DNA of 64,000 bases. It comes from Fluviicola sp. Its GTDB lineage: Bacteria > Bacteroidota > Bacteroidia > Flavobacteriales_D > Crocinitomicaceae. The notes below the pieces were generated by a model. The model was not told where the DNA came from, did no database searches, and was given only the letters and a program-made list of their open reading frames with translations. Where the stretch lies: the NCBI GenBank assembly GCA_029866325.1, contig JARWZO010000030.1, positions 62,001 to 126,000 on the forward strand. The letters are read 5' to 3'. Shown one piece after another: positions 7,374-15,842 of the stretch (the first letter of the stretch is position 1; every line of letters starts with the position of its first letter). A program made the translations under genes and the position numbers.

Positions 7374-8525
7374 ATGAGAAAGTGGTTAATGATCGTGTTT
7401 GTGGTGTGTTGTCAGTTGACAGCCTTGGTTGTGCGCGCTCAGGAACCAATCCTGCAATTACCCGATTCGCTTAAAACCGATTCCATTCCACCGCCGCTTT
7501 ACCCTTTTCTTTCAAACGATTCGTTGATTTCCTATTATGTAGTGGAAGATACTGCAGAGTATACGTATGGAATGATCTGCGCCGATTTGGATTATTTCCT
7601 CACAACCTATCCCGATTTGGTACACGACCAACCGATGGGTCAGTCTGAATTCGGGCTCGAATTGAGGACCATTCGAATAGGAAGACCGGCACTGAATAAA
7701 CGCTCTGTGTTTTTAGTCGGGAACATTCACGCACGAGAAGACTTCAGTTCCAAATTGCTCATGAAATTTCTGAATGTGTACCTGCTGGCAATTGACGGTA
7801 AAAGTACGCTGTATCCCAATGCTAAATTATTACTTGATTCCATTGATATTTATATCACTCCGGTTGCCAACCCCGACGGATTAAAAATTGCGCACGATGA
7901 TTTAGCCGGAATTGAACAAGCTTTTGCGTTGGTGAAAGATTCGATTTTTGTGGAAGACAGCTATACCGAGTGGAAAGCCAATGGTCTCGGAATTGATCTG
8001 AATGATACGTTTGATGATGGCAATTTTGAATTGAAAAAAGGTGGAGTAGTGCATACCAAGCCTGCGTCGGAAGGCTACAAAGGATTGATTCCTGCCGAAG
8101 CAAACGAAACCCAAGCGCTGCAAAATTTCGTATTGGCAAAACGTCCATTGATCACCGCTTCCTTTCACACCAAAGGAAATATTTTCTTTTGGGCCGATGC
8201 CAAAACACACCCTATTTTCAAGAATGTAGACACCGAAATTGTGCAAAAAGCAGCTGCCGTTTCCGGATTTCGGGTATCATCGATTTCGAAAAATCCTGCC
8301 GATTATGGCTGTGGTTTGGAAAATTATGTCCGCTCTAAATTAGGCCTGATCGGTGTTTGTGTAGAACTTTCCCGCGGCGATAAAACCAGGTTTCAACATC
8401 CGGATAATATGTTCAACCTAGAAGTATGGGAACGCGCTTGGCAATTGCCGTATCTCTACATCGAAAATGCGGTTATATACGGTTCGCGGATTGAAGAAAA
8501 CGCGCGATTGTATATGGGGAATTAA
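7374..8525 (+). CDS. Secreted M14-family zinc carboxypeptidase
   Basis: 383 residues with a signal peptide (cleavage probably after VVRAQ, about residue 23). The M14 zinc ligands are visible: H119 and E122 in NIHARED, and H265 in SFHTKG. The catalytic glutamate is E331 in GVCVELSRG, and NPDG at about 166-169 and the IDLND stretch belong to the same fold. It should remove C-terminal residues from peptides, possibly cell-wall peptides, in the periplasm or outside the cell. The substrate cannot be told from sequence. It is convergent with the MuiA-like gene and separated from it by a strong inverted repeat. Confidence 0.85.
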   Translation: MRKWLMIVFVVCCQLTALVVRAQEPILQLPDSLKTDSIPPPLYPFLSNDSLISYYVVEDTAEYTYGMICADLDYFLTTYPDLVHDQPMGQSEFGLELRTIRIGRPALNKRSVFLVGNIHAREDFSSKLLMKFLNVYLLAIDGKSTLYPNAKLLLDSIDIYITPVANPDGLKIAHDDLAGIEQAFALVKDSIFVEDSYTEWKANGLGIDLNDTFDDGNFELKKGGVVHTKPASEGYKGLIPAEANETQALQNFVLAKRPLITASFHTKGNIFFWADAKTHPIFKNVDTEIVQKAAAVSGFRVSSISKNPADYGCGLENYVRSKLGLIGVCVELSRGDKTRFQHPDNMFNLEVWERAWQLPYLYIENAVIYGSRIEENARLYMGN

Positions 8526-8542
8526 CTGTGTTGTTATGCAAA

Positions 8543-8595
8543 CGCGGGACGCATCCCGCGCCTACATAAACAACTATGATGCGTCCCGTGCCTAC
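8543..8595. repeat. GC-rich palindromic repeat between convergent genes
   Basis: The sequence CGCGGGACGCATC (8543-8555) is the inverted complement of GATGCGTCCCGTG (8578-8590), 13 positions with one G-T. Inside it, CGCGGGA/TCCCGCG (8543-8549/8554-8560) forms a second 7-bp hairpin. The block GCATCCCGCGCCTAC (8551-8565) is also repeated directly as GCGTCCCGTGCCTAC (8581-8595). It fills the gap between two convergent genes and supplies the TAG stop (8592-8594) of the minus-strand gene. There is no T-run, so a terminator role is only possible. It looks like a REP-type dispersed repeat. Confidence 0.6.
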
Positions 8596-10619
8596 TCCAA
8601 ATACAACACTCCTCCTTTGGAATAATCCACCGAATAATTAAACGAAAACTGTTTGGTTTCGCCCTTATTGATGGTGTTTCTCCAGGTCAAAATCCCCGTT
8701 TTTTCATTCAATACGGCGCCCACATAATTTCCTTGTTTCACTTTAATGTCATCATTGATTGAAATCGGGAAATGATCTTTCATGATGAACGGAATGCTTG
8801 CTGCTCCATTGTTTCGAATGGTAAAATCCCATTGTACTTCGTACTTGGTACGGTTTCCAACTGCGCGTGTTTTGGTGTTTTCTTCACTTTGTTTGCGCTC
8901 AACTACCAGTTTACGGTCCTTGCCTAAGGAGAAACTCAAGGTGTCTTTGGTTGAATTGACATCCACATAACTTTTGCCGATGAAAGTACCGTCGAAGTAC
9001 AAATTCGATTCACCGTTGAGCAGGTTTAATTTTTCCCAACCCGAAATTTGAGCTACCAAATACACCGACGGATCCAATTTCGGAACAGCGTGATATTCAT
9101 ACACAGCAGGCATTTCGTAGGTTGAAATCGCTACACGGTGATCCGCATTGTCTGAAGGAATACTAAATGGCGTGTTGATCTGAAATTCCATGCGCAGGTC
9201 TTTTTCAACAGCTGTTGCGATGGATTGTTCGTAGTCTAAATCGGCTTTTGTATCGCCATTGGCATAGTAGTATTTTGCTTTTTCTTGATCTCGTCGTGAG
9301 CCTCTGGTTTGTATAGTGACCTCATCAATACTTTCTACTTCACGGTTTGCGCTCAAAACGATTTCTTGCTGCGTATTACCGACATAATCATATTCCAAGC
9401 CACTTCCGTTTCCTCTTCCGCCTCTTTCTCCACCTGAACCGCTAAATGGTGAGCTGATTCCTTCCATCGCAATGGTCTGCGGATACAGCATAATTTTCCG
9501 GAACGGACGATCGATGTAAACCGTTTCGCCGTTGTAACCCAGATAATTCACATTGTATGCGGTTTCTCCGCGTGGTACAACAAACGAGAATCGTCCGCTG
9601 GCATCGGTCGAAACACTGGTGTTTGGGTCGCTGTTCATCTGAATTTTAGCAAACGCCAACGGTTCGCCCGAAACGGCATCAATCACTTCGCCATAAACTG
9701 TTTCGCCCGAATAATTGTAGGTCATGGTAGGACGTGGAATAATCGGTCGGCGAGGAGCCGCAGTGTAATAATTCAGGTACCACGGATCGATGGTTGCTTC
9801 TTGTGTATTGTCATACGGATCGTTGGTGGAAAGAATCAATTGCACCTGATCCCAGTTTTCGCCGGTATTTTGCGTGACCAATCCTTTGGCTTCTAACAAA
9901 ACCGGAGCACCAACACCATTGCTGCGCATATCGTAATACGGTTTCCAGGAAGCATTCGGGGTGATGTACGAAAATTCGAAATCGATTTTTCCTGCGGAAG
10001 ATACATCTAGTTCTACTTGAATCTCGGTGTAGTTTTTTACCGGTAAACTTCTGCGGGTATTGATCTCTTGTTCCAATTGATTGATCGCGCGAATGACTAC
10101 CTCAATCTCATCTTCCAGTTGCGATTTACGCAGTTGAATCTCGGTGAGTTTGGTATGAAAAAACGTCGATGCTTCTTTCAGTTCGGCAATTTTTACCGCA
10201 ACTTGCTGACTGCCCAAATCATTGTTTTTCAACAACAATTGTTCGTCGTAGAGTAAAACCGAATACTCATCACGTAGTTTTCTTTCTTCGGTTTCATAGG
10301 TTTTTCGTTTGGCATTCATCGCGTCAACATCTTGCTTGGCGATAGCCACTTCATCAAAATCTTTTCGGGTGCGCACACTCAAGATAGTCGCGTTAGAAGA
10401 CGATTTGAGTTGAATTGAATTCGGATCGACAAAATCGGTGAGTTTTTCAAACACCACTACTTGTTTACCGCCCGTTAAATCAACCGACTTGGTGTGTTTG
10501 ATTTGTGCACCGGAAGTAAATACCGTGACCTGACTGATAGGAGCACTGATTTTTTTATCGTCCTGAGCCATAGCTAGTAATGGCAAAAACGCAATTGTTA
10601 TAAGAAGGAACTTGAACAT
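8592..10619 (-). CDS. MuiA-like protein (DUF4140/DUF4139) with carboxypeptidase-regulatory-like insert, copy 1
   Basis: 675 residues with a signal peptide (after AMAQ). Residues 23-90 match the DUF4140 N-terminal domain, and residues 90-190 are a charged coiled-coil segment. The rest is the DUF4139 region with WKPYYDMRS and TQNTGENW. A CarboxypepD_reg-like beta domain is inserted at about 305-385 (GEVIDAVSGEPLAFAKI). A Gly/Arg-rich variable linker follows at about 390-460. The family is named after mucoidy inhibitor A, but its molecular function is unknown. It is a tandem paralogue of the next gene upstream, 23 bp away, and the two are probably co-transcribed. Confidence 0.85.
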   Translation of the reverse strand: MFKFLLITIAFLPLLAMAQDDKKISAPISQVTVFTSGAQIKHTKSVDLTGGKQVVVFEKLTDFVDPNSIQLKSSSNATILSVRTRKDFDEVAIAKQDVDAMNAKRKTYETEERKLRDEYSVLLYDEQLLLKNNDLGSQQVAVKIAELKEASTFFHTKLTEIQLRKSQLEDEIEVVIRAINQLEQEINTRRSLPVKNYTEIQVELDVSSAGKIDFEFSYITPNASWKPYYDMRSNGVGAPVLLEAKGLVTQNTGENWDQVQLILSTNDPYDNTQEATIDPWYLNYYTAAPRRPIIPRPTMTYNYSGETVYGEVIDAVSGEPLAFAKIQMNSDPNTSVSTDASGRFSFVVPRGETAYNVNYLGYNGETVYIDRPFRKIMLYPQTIAMEGISSPFSGSGGERGGRGNGSGLEYDYVGNTQQEIVLSANREVESIDEVTIQTRGSRRDQEKAKYYYANGDTKADLDYEQSIATAVEKDLRMEFQINTPFSIPSDNADHRVAISTYEMPAVYEYHAVPKLDPSVYLVAQISGWEKLNLLNGESNLYFDGTFIGKSYVDVNSTKDTLSFSLGKDRKLVVERKQSEENTKTRAVGNRTKYEVQWDFTIRNNGAASIPFIMKDHFPISINDDIKVKQGNYVGAVLNEKTGILTWRNTINKGETKQFSFNYSVDYSKGGVLYLE

Positions 10620-10642
10620 AATTTTGTGTTTTTAGCGAACGA

Positions 10643-12646
10643 TTATTCTAAATAAATGGGTTGTCCGTTGGAATAATCCACCGAATAATTGAAGAAGAAG
10701 AGTTTAACCTCGCCTTTGTTGATGTTCATTTTCCAGGTTAGAATTCCTGTTTTCTCATCCAACAGCGCATTTGAAAACTCGCCTTGTTTCACTTTGATAT
10801 CGTCATTCACCGAAATCGGGAAGTGATCTTTTAAGATAAACGGAATGCTTGCTCCGCCATTGTTCCGTACCGTGAAATCCCATTGCACTTCGTATTTGTT
10901 TCTGCTTCCGATGGCGCGCGTTTTGCTTTTTTCTTCGCTGCGTTTGCGTTCTACCACCAGTTTTTTGTCTTTTCCTAACGAGAAACTCAAGGTGTCTTTC
11001 GCCGAATTGACATTCACATAACTTTTACCGATAAAGGTTCCATCGAAATACAAATTCGATTCACCGTTGAGTAGGTTCAATTTTTCCCAACCCGAAATCT
11101 GAGCCACCAAATACACCGAAGGATCGAGTTTCGGAACCGTATGATACTCGTAATTGGCTTTCATTTCGTAAGTTGAAATAGCCACACGGTGGTCTGCATT
11201 ATCCGATGGAATACTAAATGGTGTGTTGATTTGGAATTCCATGCGCAAATCTTTTTCTACAGTGGTTGCTACAGGTGTTGAATAGAATGTTTGACTGATT
11301 TCTTCTCCGGAAACTTCATATCCCGGACTATAGCCTCTATTACTCCGTTTTTTACGACCACCGAAGATTCCTTGTGATCTGCTATTATCCATGTCCATCA
11401 TCTTCATTGGTGAATTTCGGATCTCTTCAACGGAATAATTGCTCATGTAACTACCGCTTTCTGATACGCTATTACTGATATAAATATCTTCCATTGCAAT
11501 GGCTTGCGGGTAAAGCATGATTTTGGTAAACGGCGATTTGATCGGTATGTATTGATTATCGTAGCCTAAGTATGAAACCGTAAAGGCTGTCTCATCGCGC
11601 GGAACGACAAACGAGAATCGTCCGTTGATATCGGTTGAAACTACGGTATTGGCATTGTTGGCCATTTGTAGTTTGGCGAAGGAAAGCGGTTCACCGGTTG
11701 TCGCATCCATCACTTCTCCGAAAACCGTTTCTCCTGAAAAATTATAGACTGGTGCGCTGCGCGCGGCGATTGGTTTGCGAGGTGCGGGAGTGTAGTAGTT
11801 GAGGTACCACGGATCGATGGTGGTTTCAATCGTGTTGTCGTAAGGATCGTTGGTGGAAAGTACCAAGTTGACGTTTTTCCAGTCTTCGCCAGTATTTTGG
11901 GTGACCAATCCTTTGGCTTCCAATAAAACCGGAGCTCCAACGCCATTACTTCGCATGTCGTAATACGGTTTCCAAGAGGCATTCGGCGTGATGTATGAAA
12001 ACACAAATTGTATAGAACCGGCTTTCTCAACATCCAATTCCACTTCGATTTCGGTGTAGTTTTTCACCGGAAGTCCGCGTCTGGTATTGATTTCTTGTTC
12101 AATCTGATTGATCTTGCGAATCACCACTTCAATCTCATCTTCCAATTGCGATTTACGGAATTGAATCTCCGTCATTTTTGAATGATAAAACGTCGATGCT
12201 TCTTTTAACTCAGCCATTTTTACCGGTTGCTGCTGACTTCCCAAATCATTGTTTTTGAGGAGTAATTGTTCGTCGTATAATAAAACGGTGTATTCGTCGC
12301 GCAGCTTGCGTTCTTCACTATCCAGTTTTTTGCGTTTACCATTCAATTCGTCTACGTCTTTTTTGGCAATAGCAACTTCGTCGAAATTCTTACGTGTACG
12401 AACACTCAAAATAGTGGCGCTTTCAGACGATTTGAGTTGAATGGAGTTGGGGTCGACAAAATCGGTCAATTTTTCAAACACCACCACTTGTTTTCCGCTA
12501 GAAAGTGTGACTTGTTTGGTGTGTTCTACCTGTGCGCCCGATGTGAAAACCGTTACTTTTTGAATGGGAGCATTGATTTTTTCTTCTTTTTGGCTCCATC
12601 CGCCAAACGGGATGACCAGTAGCAGCAAATACTTCAATCGTTTCAT
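10643..12646 (-). CDS. MuiA-like protein (DUF4140/DUF4139) with carboxypeptidase-regulatory-like insert, copy 2
   Basis: 667 residues with the same architecture as its downstream paralogue: signal peptide, DUF4140, coiled coil, inserted beta domain, variable linker and DUF4139 C-terminal half. The first 300 and last 190 residues of the two proteins are nearly the same. The linker (about 395-455) is unrelated, here Ser/Met-rich with a basic GGRKKRSNRGY patch. No promoter of its own is seen: the 79 bp upstream hold the terminator of the PD40 gene, so expression may depend on read-through or on a weak promoter I cannot see. Function unknown; probably an outer-surface or periplasmic structural protein. 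Confidence 0.85.
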   Translation of the reverse strand: MKRLKYLLLLVIPFGGWSQKEEKINAPIQKVTVFTSGAQVEHTKQVTLSSGKQVVVFEKLTDFVDPNSIQLKSSESATILSVRTRKNFDEVAIAKKDVDELNGKRKKLDSEERKLRDEYTVLLYDEQLLLKNNDLGSQQQPVKMAELKEASTFYHSKMTEIQFRKSQLEDEIEVVIRKINQIEQEINTRRGLPVKNYTEIEVELDVEKAGSIQFVFSYITPNASWKPYYDMRSNGVGAPVLLEAKGLVTQNTGEDWKNVNLVLSTNDPYDNTIETTIDPWYLNYYTPAPRKPIAARSAPVYNFSGETVFGEVMDATTGEPLSFAKLQMANNANTVVSTDINGRFSFVVPRDETAFTVSYLGYDNQYIPIKSPFTKIMLYPQAIAMEDIYISNSVSESGSYMSNYSVEEIRNSPMKMMDMDNSRSQGIFGGRKKRSNRGYSPGYEVSGEEISQTFYSTPVATTVEKDLRMEFQINTPFSIPSDNADHRVAISTYEMKANYEYHTVPKLDPSVYLVAQISGWEKLNLLNGESNLYFDGTFIGKSYVNVNSAKDTLSFSLGKDKKLVVERKRSEEKSKTRAIGSRNKYEVQWDFTVRNNGGASIPFILKDHFPISVNDDIKVKQGEFSNALLDEKTGILTWKMNINKGEVKLFFFNYSVDYSNGQPIYLE

Positions 12647-12661
12647 AAATTGTGCTTAAAT

Positions 12662-12686
12662 AAAAAAACGTACCCAATAGGGTACG
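12662..12686 (-). terminator. Rho-independent terminator of the TPR/PD40 gene
   Basis: CGTACCC and GGGTACG arms (7 bp, 12669-12675 and 12680-12686) with a 4-nt loop, followed on the minus strand by seven T (12668-12662). It is 40 bp past the stop of the gene ending at 12726. Confidence 0.9.
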
Positions 12687-12725
12687 CTTTAAGATGAAGA
12701 ACGTTCATTCGTTCCATAAATTTCA

Positions 12726-14099
12726 TTACAATTTTATTGGAAGAGTCAATTGATCAAGGCTTATTTCGTACATGTCCATACTACTTTTTTGACCTTGAAT
12801 GGTAAATCCTGCCATAATTACTTTATTCAAATCACGGTAGATTTTAAAGTGTGTATCGTCGTTTACAGAATTGATAGAAATGCCGAGGTTTTTCGGCGAA
12901 GTCCAACCACTGCCGGTGTTTTCACACACATAAACATCCAAGCCACCCATTCCGGTGCGGCCGTCAGAGCTAAAGAACAAGTAGCGTCCGTCTGGTGTAA
13001 TGTAAGGTGTTGTTTCGCGTCCAGTTGTATTCACGCTATCTGAAAGCTGAACTGCTGTTCCCCATTTTTTACCCTGACGTTTTACCATGTAAATATCCGT
13101 TGAGCGTTTGTCGCCTTTTCGGTCGGATACAAAATACATCGTGTTTCCATCGGCAGTGAGTGTTGCCGAACCTTCCATAAAGGTTGTATTAATGGTTTTA
13201 TTGGCAATAATTTTCGGTGGAGCCCATTTTCCTTTGTTCGTGAAAACCGCCTCACAGATATCGGAACTTCCGGTAAGTCGTTTGGCATCGGTGGCCGTGT
13301 TGTTGAAAATAACGATAGCCGATAATCCGTCAATAGAAAGGTGAGACATAGCGTCAAAACCGTCGGTATTCAAACGTTCGATGTTGTTGGTAACACTGTC
13401 CCATTGTTGTGTTCCTGCGTTCCAAACAGCTGTATAGATGTCCTCGAAATATTCCTGATCATCTGGGTTTACACGCCCGCCGGTAGTGTTTCCTCTCCGC
13501 GAAGTAAAGTACAAACGCTGACCGTCTTCACTTAAAATCGGTCCGTATTCGTTGAATCCTGAATTCACTTCGCCACGCATGGCAACACGCTGATTGGAGC
13601 CTACTTTTTGTTGTTCTTTTGCGTATTCGCAATCAGCAATTTTCTTTTCGATACGCAATTCTTTCGCACGTGGTTTTGATAATTCTTTCAACGCTGTTTC
13701 GTAGTACATCAACGCAGTGTCAATGCTTCCGATGCGGTGATAGCTGCTTCCTAAAATATCATAAACGTCTTTATCAACCTCTGAATTACCTTTTAAAATG
13801 GCTTCTTCACCATATTGGCGTGCATAACCGAAGTTGTTGAGTCTGTAGTGACAGTAAGCCGTCCAATAAGCTGGTTTCCACGAATTGGGATCTTTTACAG
13901 CAGCTTCCTTAAATACGATAAGGGCATCACGCACTTTTGCCTGACTAATCAGTTGTTTTCCTTGATCGATTAATATAAGTGCCGCCGATTTGTCAACGAT
14001 ACCTGTAACAGTGTCAGGTGGCGTTGTAGAATTGGATAATGCCAATAGTTTTGAACCGAATCCCGCCAAAACAAAGCATAAACTTAGGATAATTTTCAT
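12726..14099 (-). CDS. Secreted TPR and PD40 beta-propeller protein
   Basis: 457 residues with a signal peptide (about 1-21). Residues 40-165 look like TPR helices (ALIVFKEAAVKDPNSWKPAYWTAYCHYRL, given here only to show the register). Residues 180-455 hold PD40/WD40-like propeller blades with recurring SEDGQRLYFTSRRG, TADGNTMYFVSDRKG and TPDGRYLFFSSDGR units. This TPR-PD40 layout is common in Bacteroidota envelope proteins, often with a C-terminal OmpA domain as in PorE; here the OmpA part is absent. It is likely periplasmic or exposed and binds an unknown partner. A strong terminator follows it. Confidence 0.8.
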   Translation of the reverse strand: MKIILSLCFVLAGFGSKLLALSNSTTPPDTVTGIVDKSAALILIDQGKQLISQAKVRDALIVFKEAAVKDPNSWKPAYWTAYCHYRLNNFGYARQYGEEAILKGNSEVDKDVYDILGSSYHRIGSIDTALMYYETALKELSKPRAKELRIEKKIADCEYAKEQQKVGSNQRVAMRGEVNSGFNEYGPILSEDGQRLYFTSRRGNTTGGRVNPDDQEYFEDIYTAVWNAGTQQWDSVTNNIERLNTDGFDAMSHLSIDGLSAIVIFNNTATDAKRLTGSSDICEAVFTNKGKWAPPKIIANKTINTTFMEGSATLTADGNTMYFVSDRKGDKRSTDIYMVKRQGKKWGTAVQLSDSVNTTGRETTPYITPDGRYLFFSSDGRTGMGGLDVYVCENTGSGWTSPKNLGISINSVNDDTHFKIYRDLNKVIMAGFTIQGQKSSMDMYEISLDQLTLPIKL

Positions 14100-14656
14100 A
14101 CGTTAATAAGTTATCGTTCCTCAATTGGAATCAACAAAATAACACAAAATATTCTATCAATTACGTGTAAATGAAGAAAATCAGGGCAAATGCAATCAGA
14201 ATCATGGAATAATCTACCACTTAAATGGTAAAAACTGTCATCTTACTTTTTGCCAAGGCTGAAAAAGTAAGCAAAACATCCTTTTCGCGCCATTCTAAGC
14301 CGCTTGTAAAAAATGGCTCTTTCTGTGTTTTAAGGTCAAAAGTGTCAGATCGGGATCTGAAACGCAACACACAGCAGATTTGGCAATCGCTGTGCGTTTT
14401 AGCGCTTTTGACAAAACACAACGAAATAGCCATTTTTCTTACTTCGCTTCCTTGAATTGGCGCAGTCCGCAACCAATGCTTTAGGTAAAAAGAAAGTTCT
14501 TATTTACGAACTTTTGGTTTCTGCTAAACTTAGTTTTTGGTATAATCAAGGCGAATGATTAATGGCCACCGCATTTTGAATTCGCTTCTAGTTATTTAAG
14601 AAGTGCCGTTAATTTAATTCAGGTAAAAATCAAATGTGTTTTCCCCGCGAAGAAAA
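14100..14656. other. 557-bp gene-free stretch with a hairpin-rich element
   Basis: No gene is credible here. The first 120 bp are A/T-rich upstream sequence of the PD40 gene. From about 14225 to 14480 there is a structured repeat described separately. The remaining bases to the EI24 gene stop show nothing recognisable. Two open frames of about 80 codons on opposite strands coincide with the palindromic block and are by-products of its symmetry. Confidence 0.6.
14242..14441. repeat. Hairpin-rich palindromic element (possible non-autonomous mobile repeat)
   Basis: Nested inverted repeats: CTTACTTTTT/AAAAAGTAAG (14242-14251/14262-14271); an outer imperfect pair with AAAATGGCTCTTTCTGTGTT near 14310-14330 and AACGAAATAGCCATTTT near 14420-14436; TCAGAT/ATCTGA (14345-14350/14355-14360); and CACAGC/GCTGTG near 14370-14395. 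I recall similar AGTAACTTTTTG-like palindromic repeats as common in Bacteroidota intergenic regions. Copy number in this genome cannot be judged here, so the mobile nature is inference. Confidence 0.5.
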
Positions 14657-15532
14657 TCAGGTAGTTGTTGATAATTCATTCTTTTCGGCCACGATCAACT
14701 TCGCTTCTTTCAAATTTACTACATCATCCATCGCTATGGTAGCAGCTACAATTGACCAAATAGGGGCAAACGCAGCGCACATCCACAAAAACAGGTTGAT
14801 GATAAAGTGATAAATGAAAACAAACGGCCCACCATTGGCAGTAGTTTGACCAAACGAACTCCAGTCAAATAGTGCGCGTAAATCAACCGGAACCCAGATC
14901 ATAATGCTGTAAATAGAGCCAATGGCAATTGCCAACCCACGATTTTTGCGTGCAAATTGCACACTTTGATCCACGTTCAGCCGCAAACGTTCGTTCACGT
15001 AATCCATGAAAGAAAAGCCGTAATAAAAGAAACCAATCACAAAAATGAGGTAAAATAACGGGCTTTCTTCCGCATCACTCCAGCCAAGTTTGGCAATGAG
15101 GTAAACAATGATAAAGAAAAAATATTCCCACATGATATTGCGAATAGCGATGCGAAATCCGCGCTTCACATCATGGATCAATAATCCAAGATCAAATTTG
15201 TATTCGTTGCCGGTGAGTGTGAATTCTACCTTTTGTGAAAGATGGGAAAGCAAGGGCGATAATATAATCACAACGAGGTATTTGGCAAAACGCATGAGAA
15301 GAATGGCAATTGAAATCTCGATCAGTAACTGAATCATATACCATACAATATCATTCATGTTGTTTGCTCTTGTGGTAGGAATGTGCAACTGAATCAAATG
15401 TCCCATTTGGTAGATTCCCAGCATTAAAATTGCCGGAATGCCCACATACCAGTAAAGTTTATGTTCGATGATAAATCGAAACGCTTTGTAAAAAGCACGA
15501 TAACCGATAAATAGATTCCGAAAAAATCGCAT
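14657..15532 (-). CDS. EI24/CysZ-like integral membrane protein
   Basis: About 291 residues from the ATG at 15532 (MRFFRNLFIGYRAFYKAF). The frame is open further upstream to 15625, but those codons come from an ATCAAAAATC-type low-complexity repeat, so I chose the inner start. It shows several hydrophobic segments: about 30-50, 75-105, 140-165, 170-190, 215-235 and 245-275. The N-terminal GYRAFYKAFRFIIEHKLYWY pattern is typical of EI24-domain (CysZ-like) proteins. In proteobacteria CysZ helps sulfate uptake; in Bacteroidota the substrate is not known. No sulfate-assimilation genes are nearby. Confidence 0.75.
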   Translation of the reverse strand: MRFFRNLFIGYRAFYKAFRFIIEHKLYWYVGIPAILMLGIYQMGHLIQLHIPTTRANNMNDIVWYMIQLLIEISIAILLMRFAKYLVVIILSPLLSHLSQKVEFTLTGNEYKFDLGLLIHDVKRGFRIAIRNIMWEYFFFIIVYLIAKLGWSDAEESPLFYLIFVIGFFYYGFSFMDYVNERLRLNVDQSVQFARKNRGLAIAIGSIYSIMIWVPVDLRALFDWSSFGQTTANGGPFVFIYHFIINLFLWMCAAFAPIWSIVAATIAMDDVVNLKEAKLIVAEKNELSTTT

Positions 15533-15842
15533 GCTCAAAAATAGGAATTTTTGATGCTTGATTTTTGATGATTGATGTTGGATTAGAATTTTATTTAGAA
15601 ATAGGAGTATACTGTCTAAAATCAAGTTATTGCGTGGATAATGTCATTTTGTATTTCCCCTAACAGAATTGATAGTCGTTAGGCAAATTGATGACTTTAG
15701 TAGATAATTAATCAAAAATCAAGCATCCAACATCAAACATCGATTGCAATCCCTTTATAATTTTCCAATTCATAATTGATAATTCATAATAGTTTATCTT
15801 TGCCCTTTTCAAAATTACCGCACTGCGGAAAAAACACCAATT
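15533..15842. other. 310-bp intergenic region with ATCAAAAATC-type repeats and the purB promoter
   Basis: Two copies of ATCAAAAATCAAGCATC face each other: its complement at 15553-15569 and the direct copy at 15711-15727. The word ATCCAACATCAA also occurs on both sides (complement 15572-15583, direct 15725-15736). Between them, CCTAAC/GTTAGG near 15657-15682 forms a short hairpin. The right end carries the purB promoter. No gene is seen. Confidence 0.65.
15795..15802 (+). promoter_or_regulatory. purB promoter -7 box
   Basis: TATCTTTG matches TAnnTTTG, 40 bp before the purB ATG. A TTG at 15776-15778 gives a 16-nt spacer. The 5' leader contains a small CCGCAcTGCGG hairpin of unknown role. No purine riboswitch was recognised. 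Confidence 0.6.

Noticed and set aside
14221-14472. Overlapping frames of 76-83 codons on both strands
   Set aside because: They are the two readings of a palindromic repeat element; composition is not protein-like.
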